From NCBI GenBank assembly GCA_022778585.1, contig JALFTI010000020.1:120360-184359 (forward strand): a DNA stretch of 64,000 nucleotides, in the 5' to 3' direction. Numbering within the stretch: the first letter of the stretch is position 1; each line of letters starts with the position of its first letter. Source of the stretch: Pygmaiobacter massiliensis. GTDB taxonomy: Bacteria > Bacillota > Clostridia > Oscillospirales > Ruminococcaceae. This document shows positions 60,051-64,000 of this stretch, piece after piece. The notes under the pieces were generated by a model that was not told the origin of the DNA, did no database searches, and saw nothing but the letters and a program-made list of their open reading frames with translations. The translations under genes were made by a program, and so were the position numbers.

Positions 60051-61142
60051 GTGGAAAACTTTGCCATTTTGCTTGCCCGGTACGCAGCAAGTCATCCGGC
60101 GGCGCAGCTGTGTGACCTTTATAAATTGGCGTTTCAGGCCGCGCAAGGGGCAAATCATTTGTTAAACGATCTGTCTGCCGCCAGAGAAAGCTTTTTTGCG
60201 CAGTGGAACGCATGCAGGCCAAAGCCGGGCCCGGTTTTTATGCAGCTTTCCGGGCAGTTTGCCCGCATGTATCTGCCGCAGGCCAAAGCGGCAGGGTTGC
60301 CGGCAGGGCTTTGCTTTGCTGTTTTTGTGGCCAGTGCCGAGCCTTGCTTTGACGAAACGGCTCTTGCAAAAAACGCAAAGGCCGTGCAGGACTACTGTGA
60401 CGGCGGCTGGTTCAGTGCGGCCGATAAGGTACAGGCTGTTTCATACTGGGAAGATTGGCTGCGCACGGGCCAAAAACCGTTTTCTCATTCGGAGGCGTAT
60501 CATTTGGCATACGCGCCGGCTTATCGGGTGGTAAAAACCGAGTGCGCCCAGGCCATGCAGGTGCTGTGGAGGCTGTGGCAGCTGAAAGAAAAAGCTTACC
60601 CTGCCGTGGCGGTTTTGGATGGACGCTGCGGTAGCGGAAAAACAACCTTGGCCAATTTGTGCAGCAAAGTGTTGGAAATTCCGGTGGTGCGGATGGATGA
60701 CTTTTTTTTGCCGCTCAGCCTGCGCACTAACGAGCGTTATGCTCAGCCGGGCGGCAACCTGCACTGGGAAAGGTTCCAGGCACAGGTATTGCCGGCCCTT
60801 GGCACAGGGCGGGGGTTTTCCTACCAGGTGTTTTCCTGCAAAGAAGGAGCTATTGTGGGCGAGCGTAACATTTCGCCTTCGAATTTGGTTTTGGTGGAGG
60901 GCAGCTATGCTTTGCACCCTGCCTTTGGCCATTTTTACCAGCAGGCGTTCTTTTGCGATGTGTCGGCCCAAGAACAGTCCCGCCGGCTTTTGGCACGCAG
61001 CGGACAAGAAGCATATTTGCAGTTTGCCAGCCGGTGGATTCCAATGGAAGAACGCTATTTTGCAGCCTGCCAGGTAGAAAAGCGCTGCCAGATGACCGTG
61101 TTTTTTGGAGAGGAGCCAATAGAAAATATACGGTTTGGCTAA
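60051..61142 (+). CDS. Two-domain P-loop kinase, uridine-kinase-like C-terminus
   Basis: The start is GTG (VENFAILLARYAASHPAAQL), 6 bases after AAGAGGG; 363 residues. Residues 1-180 form a helical domain with blocks seen in other clostridial proteins (DLYKLAFQAAQGANHLLNDL). The C-terminal 180 residues are a kinase of the uridine kinase/phosphoribulokinase class: VLDGRCGSGKTTLAN (Walker A), VVRMDDFFLPLSLR, HWERFQ, and LVLVEGSYALHPAF. The likely substrate is a nucleoside, sugar or cofactor precursor. It lies about 80 bases after the ECF S gene, so it may phosphorylate the imported compound. Confidence 0.8.
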   Translation: MENFAILLARYAASHPAAQLCDLYKLAFQAAQGANHLLNDLSAARESFFAQWNACRPKPGPVFMQLSGQFARMYLPQAKAAGLPAGLCFAVFVASAEPCFDETALAKNAKAVQDYCDGGWFSAADKVQAVSYWEDWLRTGQKPFSHSEAYHLAYAPAYRVVKTECAQAMQVLWRLWQLKEKAYPAVAVLDGRCGSGKTTLANLCSKVLEIPVVRMDDFFLPLSLRTNERYAQPGGNLHWERFQAQVLPALGTGRGFSYQVFSCKEGAIVGERNISPSNLVLVEGSYALHPAFGHFYQQAFFCDVSAQEQSRRLLARSGQEAYLQFASRWIPMEERYFAACQVEKRCQMTVFFGEEPIENIRFG

Positions 61143-61211
61143 ACCATAAAATGGAACAGCCCGGCAGCAGGTTACCGGCTGGGCAGTTTTATAAAAGAGA
61201 TGAAAATTTGC

Positions 61212-61243
61212 AAAATACGCCCCATTTTGGGGCGTATTTTTAC
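61212..61243 (+). terminator. Terminator after the kinase gene
   Basis: AAAATACGCCCC pairs with GGGGCGTATTTT around ATTTT and runs into T5. Confidence 0.92.
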
Positions 61244-61303
61244 ATTGCAGATGGTGCAAAATAGGGGCAAAGAAAAAATTGTAAAAAAATTGAAGAAAAC
61301 CTA

Positions 61304-61335
61304 TTGACTTTTCTCTGTAAATTGAGTAATATAAT
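61304..61335 (+). promoter_or_regulatory. tRNA cluster promoter
   Basis: TTGACT is followed after 17 bases by TAATAT (61327-61332); a TATAAT lies 3 bases later (61330-61335, spacing 20). Either gives a start about 25-30 bases before tRNA-Trp. Confidence 0.75.
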
Positions 61336-61366
61336 AAAGCGCTCTTCAAACGAGCGTGCCCGAGAT

Positions 61367-61442
61367 AGGGGTATAGCTCAGCTGGTAGAGCAGCGGTCTC
61401 CAAAACCGCGTGCCGAGGGTTCGAATCCTTCTGCCCCTGCCA
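61367..61442 (+). tRNA. tRNA-Trp (CCA)
   Basis: Acceptor AGGGGTA pairs with TGCCCCT, followed by G and an encoded CCA. The anticodon arm CGGTC-TCCAAAA-CCGCG-like folds to give CCA. The T loop is TTCGAAT. Confidence 0.94.
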
Positions 61443-61445
61443 TAT

Positions 61446-61522
61446 GGCCCGGTAGTTCAGTTGGTTAGAACGCTAGCCTGTCACGCTAGAGGTCGTCAGT
61501 TCGAGCCTGATCCGGGTCGCCA
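61446..61522 (+). tRNA. tRNA-Asp (GTC)
   Basis: Acceptor GGCCCGG pairs with CCGGGTC, with encoded CCA. The anticodon stem CTAGC/GCTAG holds loop CTGTCAC, giving GTC. T loop TTCGAGC. 77 bases. Confidence 0.96.
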
Positions 61523-61525
61523 TAT

Positions 61526-61601
<76 letters not shown>

Positions 61602-61602
61602 A

Positions 61603-61640
61603 AAAGCCTTGAAAACTTCGGTTTTCAAGGCTTTTTTGTT
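61603..61640 (+). terminator. Terminator of the tRNA cluster
   Basis: AAAGCCTTGAAAAC pairs with GTTTTCAAGGCTTT around the stable tetraloop TTCG and is followed by T6. Confidence 0.95.
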
Positions 61641-62039
61641 GTTCTGGCAGGTAGGTGAATGAGTGTATGCCATACGGAAAACATACCCTGAATAACATTT
61701 AAAACGCACAGTGCAGAATGAAGCAAGAAGCACTACAACCGCCACCCTGGCTGTAAACACCCAAATCGCCTATCGGCAGGATTGTTTTAAACAGAATAAA
61801 ACGATTGGTCGCCTTTTCTGCGGCAAAATTTTGAAAGGCAAGCATTTTATTTTTTCTTTTTTCTAAGCGGGACAACCGCAGAGTAGTCTGTTTTTGCTGT
61901 TCACAGAAGGGGACGTATGTAATCTGGGGAAAGTATATTCTTAAAAAGAGTATTGCTGTTTTGCCTATATTAGCCTAAACTTAAAAGAGAAAATTTTGAG
62001 GATAGATTAGGTGTTTTTTGAAGCGGAGGGGAAAAGCTG
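61641..62039. other. Accessory-like intergenic region
   Basis: About 400 bases with no frame carrying a ribosome site. Composition becomes AT-rich towards 62000. It includes the upstream control region of the coiled-coil gene at 62040. No repeat or mobile-element end was recognised. Confidence 0.4.
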
Positions 62040-62806
62040 ATGGTAAGTTTAGCTGTAAAACTAACAGAGTTGCGAACCCAGTGTGACAGAAAAAACAGCT
62101 GGAAACGGAGATTAAAAAACTGTGTACTGAGCGAGACAATTGTCTTGCTCAAACCGAAGAACGCAAGCAAATATTGCAAAAAGAGCAGGAAGATGTAAAA
62201 AACTTGCAAGGAAAAAAGATTTCTGCGCTTTTTTACTGTTTAGCGGGAAAGTTGGATGAAAAACTAGCGCAGGAGGAAGAGCAGTTTTTTAATGCTCAAA
62301 GAGAGTACGATATAGCGGATAGCCAACTTGCAAAGATTCAGATAAGGCTTGAGCAGTGCGCGCGGGAGCAAGCAGCGCTGGCCGATTGTGAAGCTCAATA
62401 TACAATGGTTCGTCAGCAAAAAATTATGGCTATAAAGGCAATGAAAGGAAATTTGGGTGAAAAAATTTCCAATTTGGAAGAGCGTGTCAATAGTCTGACT
62501 AATCAGGAGAAGCGGTTGGAACAAGCAGAAAATGCTGGACAGACTGCTTTGGGAAAAATGGAACAAGTTTTGTGGAATTTAAATGAAGCAAAGGAGTTAT
62601 CTGATTGGACCTTATTTTCTGATTGTATGTTTGTAGATTTAGAAAAAGATGCCCATTTGAAAAAGGCGCAAGAGATGTTGGAAGAAATACAAGCAGATCT
62701 GCAGCTGCTTAAAAATGAATTAAAAGATAATGTGGGAGAAATCAATTCTCAGGTAAGAGAAAATAGTTCTGTGAGCGATTTGAATTTTTTTGGTGAAATG
62801 TTATGA
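62040..62806 (+). pseudogene. Coiled-coil protein with an apparent single-base frameshift
   Basis: ATG 62040 follows the strong site GGAGGGG by 8 bases and opens MVSLAVKLTELRTQCDRK. This frame fails after the A6 run at 62090-62095. Adding one A would join it to a long frame that continues QLETEIKKLCTERDNCLAQ and ends at 62806, about 255 residues in all. The joined product is almost entirely charged helix with heptads (LAQEEEQFFNAQREYDIADS, LEERVNSLTNQEKRLEQAE), with no signal peptide or membrane helix. The shift is either real (a broken or slippage-controlled gene) or a sequence error. It overlaps the next gene by 4 bases. Function unknown. Confidence 0.6.
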
Positions 62807-62964
62807 GCGGTCAAATTCAACAAGTTCAACAGAAGGTGTTGCAGATCAAGACCCAAATTACCGAAGCGTTAGAGTATATAAAAGTGATGCAGGAACAAAC
62901 AAAGAACGAAGAAATAGAATTGCAGGTAAAAATAGAGGATTGTTTGAGCACGGTTCCTATGTGA
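62803..62964 (+). CDS. Small coiled-coil protein (53 residues)
   Basis: The ATG overlaps the stop of the coiled-coil gene (ATGA), so translation is likely coupled. The product is MSGQIQQVQQKVLQIKTQIT followed by ALEYIKVMQEQTKNEEIEL and a short acidic tail, mostly one helix with heptad-like hydrophobic spacing. It has no membrane segment. Its size and its pairing with a larger coiled-coil protein suggest a partner pair. A terminator follows at 63035. No family is recognised. Confidence 0.55.
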   Translation: MSGQIQQVQQKVLQIKTQITEALEYIKVMQEQTKNEEIELQVKIEDCLSTVPM

Positions 62965-63034
62965 AAAGATTTTGCCGCGGATTACTTATCTTTTATTGTT
63001 TGCCCAATATCATAAAGCAAAATTTTTTGTTATT

Positions 63035-63072
63035 AAAACGGCCGGGTGCATAAAGTTCCGGCCGTTTTATTT
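63035..63072 (+). terminator. Terminator of the coiled-coil pair
   Basis: AAAACGGCCGG pairs with CCGGCCGTTTT around a 11-base loop and is followed by ATTTG. Confidence 0.88.
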
Positions 63073-63593
63073 GTCAAAAATATAGGGACAAAAGTGAAAA
63101 ATATAAAAGTTTTGTGATAAAAGAAAACGCTCACACATGACACCAAGCTATCGACTTGGCTGCGAAAACCGCAAGCCATGATAAAAAACAGCAAAATTAT
63201 GCGTCGTTTTTAAAAGGAAAAAATTTCCAAAAAGTTTTTTCTAAAAAAGTTGGGGCTTTTCTTAGCAAAATATGAATACTGCAAGCGGTAGTGGCTTTTT
63301 GATATTTTAAAAGTGGGGACTATAATGGTAAGCAGCCTTTTTGTTAAAGCAGCAATACTGAAAACAAATCGAAGTTGTTTGTTGTTTTCTAATAAAGGCA
63401 AGAAAACTTCCAGGCAATCTTCTCTCTGAAATAAACAATGCCGGTTTAACAAAATGTAATTTTAAAATATGCAATGTTGGCATAACTTTTTTGCTGGCAG
63501 GAAAGGCAGGTGTTTATTTCAGTGCCTGCTTTGTGGGCATGGGGTAAAAATATGGTTTGCAAGTAAATGTTTTTATAAAAAGAAGGTGTGGGC
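63073..63593. other. AT-rich region without a clear gene; possible small RNA
   Basis: About 520 bases. Adjacent hairpins lie at 63145-63178: CCAAG/CTTGG, and TGCG-AAAAC-CGCA. TTGATA-16-TATAAT at 63299-63326 is promoter-like, and an AAACAA/TTGTTT stem follows near 63362-63390. No protein-coding frame has a ribosome site. A small RNA is possible but not shown. Confidence 0.3.
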
Positions 63594-63683
63594 GTGAAAC
63601 AGAAAAAACGGTTTTTGCTGCTGTGGTTTTTCATTTTGGCGGGTCTGTCCCAAATTCTGTGTAAACACCGCAGGGCAGTGTAA
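63594..63683 (+). CDS. Possible 29-residue membrane peptide
   Basis: GTG follows AGAAGGTG by 6 bases. The frame encodes a basic start (KQKKR), a hydrophobic helix (FLLLWFFILAGLSQIL) and a basic tail (CKHRRAV). A hairpin with a T-run begins 18 bases downstream. The layout resembles small membrane peptides or type I toxins, but the frame is short enough to be chance. Confidence 0.35.
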   Translation: MKQKKRFLLLWFFILAGLSQILCKHRRAV

Positions 63684-63701
63684 AATAGAGCAAAATATTT
63701 C

Positions 63702-63738
63702 AAGGCGGAAGCGGCGGTAGCTGCTGCCGCCTTTTCTA
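63702..63738 (+). terminator. Hairpin with T-run
   Basis: AAGGCGG pairs with CCGCCTT, with further inner pairing (GCGG/CTGC), followed by TTC. Confidence 0.65.
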
Positions 63739-63752
63739 CAAAATAGCAGCGG

Positions 63753-64000
63753 TAGGTTGGCGCGTCAAGGGCGGGGGCGCCAGCCCCCGTTCAATCTTGA
63801 CCCATGACATGCCGGTATGCAGCCAGTCAGTCCAGCATGCGGTCAGCAAAGAACACGGCCAGTTGGGCGTGGATCATGCTCCAATCCTGTCTCCGACCAG
63901 TCCATTTCTTTGTGATATCGATCATGGCCAGATACAGCATTTTCCGTAGGCTGTCATCGGTGGGGAACACGGATTTTGCCTTGGTTACTTTCCGAAGTTG
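63753..64000 (-). mobile_element. 3' end of an IS256-family insertion sequence, cut by the window edge
   Basis: The transposase C-terminus (next entry) is followed by a GC-rich end region: GGGGGC-GCCA-GCCCCC at 63773-63788, enclosed by GTCAAG (63764) and CTTGAC (63796). This nested hairpin near the element end is typical of insertion sequences and may block readthrough. The exact outer boundary (near 63753-63760) cannot be fixed without the other end. Confidence 0.7.
63827..64000 (-). CDS. IS256-family (mutator-type) transposase, partial
   Basis: Only the last 57 residues are in the window; the frame runs off the edge and stops at TGA 63827. The segment VFPTDDSLRKMLYLAMIDIT followed by KKWTGRRQDWSMIHAQL is the conserved C-terminal signature of mutator-type transposases of the IS256 family. 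The catalytic DDE residues lie outside the window. Higher GC and unlike neighbours support recent insertion. Confidence 0.88.
   Translation of the reverse strand, partial: QLRKVTKAKSVFPTDDSLRKMLYLAMIDITKKWTGRRQDWSMIHAQLAVFFADRMLD

Overview
The window looks like a chromosomal segment of a low- to mid-GC Gram-positive anaerobe of the Clostridia, most likely an Oscillospiraceae/Ruminococcaceae gut bacterium (Faecalibacterium, Gemmiger and Subdoligranulum are the kind of genus meant; the species cannot be told from the sequence alone). Reasons: strong Shine-Dalgarno sites with frequent TTG and GTG starts, the Gram-positive order ylxM-ffh-rpsP-khpA-rimM-trmD, a three-subunit bifurcating [FeFe] hydrogenase, an iron-sulfur L-serine dehydratase in two subunits, an HPr with both His15 and Ser46, a class B sortase and SipW-type secretion. 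No rRNA, CRISPR array or prophage was seen.

Layout. 1-13.6 kb is a surface-structure locus: the 3' part of a giant protein of at least 3012 residues built from about 16 Spy0128-like isopeptide pilin modules, two SipW/TasA-type secreted proteins, a SipW-type signal peptidase, a membrane-tailed protein with a VQTG sorting motif, a class B sortase and a MucBP-like surface protein. 13.7-16.5 kb holds a TetR repressor divergent from a DegV protein, sharing a perfect-arm palindrome, then an arylamine N-acetyltransferase. 16.8-22.4 kb has tRNA-Pro, a small acidic protein and a spermidine/putrescine ABC operon (potABCD) behind a long structured leader. 22.6-27.8 kb holds hydCBA and a HAD phosphatase on the minus strand. 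28-30.3 kb has a DacA-type carboxypeptidase and a degenerate cysteine-synthase-fold protein. 30.5-38.5 kb is the housekeeping block: SRP, ribosome maturation and tRNA modification, HPr, uvrC, rsmD, coaD.

38.7-50 kb is metabolic and regulatory: a DUF3795-like protein, an SDR, a ROK regulator divergent from an ornithine-cyclodeaminase-family gene, a two-part iron-sulfur sulfite-reductase-like protein, a GntR/YtrA-type ABC operon and exonuclease III. 49.3-51.6 kb is an ECF sigma/anti-sigma operon with two membrane proteins. 51.8-61.1 kb holds a small exporter, galE, a sugar nucleotidyltransferase, sdaAB/sdaAA, an acyl-ACP thioesterase, a degenerate LytM protein, a DUF3842 protein, an ECF-transporter S component behind a leader with a terminator, and a two-domain P-loop kinase. 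61.3-61.6 kb is a tRNA cluster (Trp, Asp, Thr). From 61.6 kb the DNA becomes AT-rich and accessory-like: a frameshifted coiled-coil gene coupled to a 53-residue coiled-coil gene, possible tiny peptides, and the end of an IS256-family element cut by the window edge.

Most likely to repay follow-up: the giant isopeptide stalk with its own SipW/sortase set; the leaders upstream of potA and of the ECF S component; the PLP-fold protein whose Schiff-base lysine aligns to arginine; the C_GCAxxG_C_C/sulfite-reductase fusion; and the coiled-coil pair at 62.0-63.0 kb.
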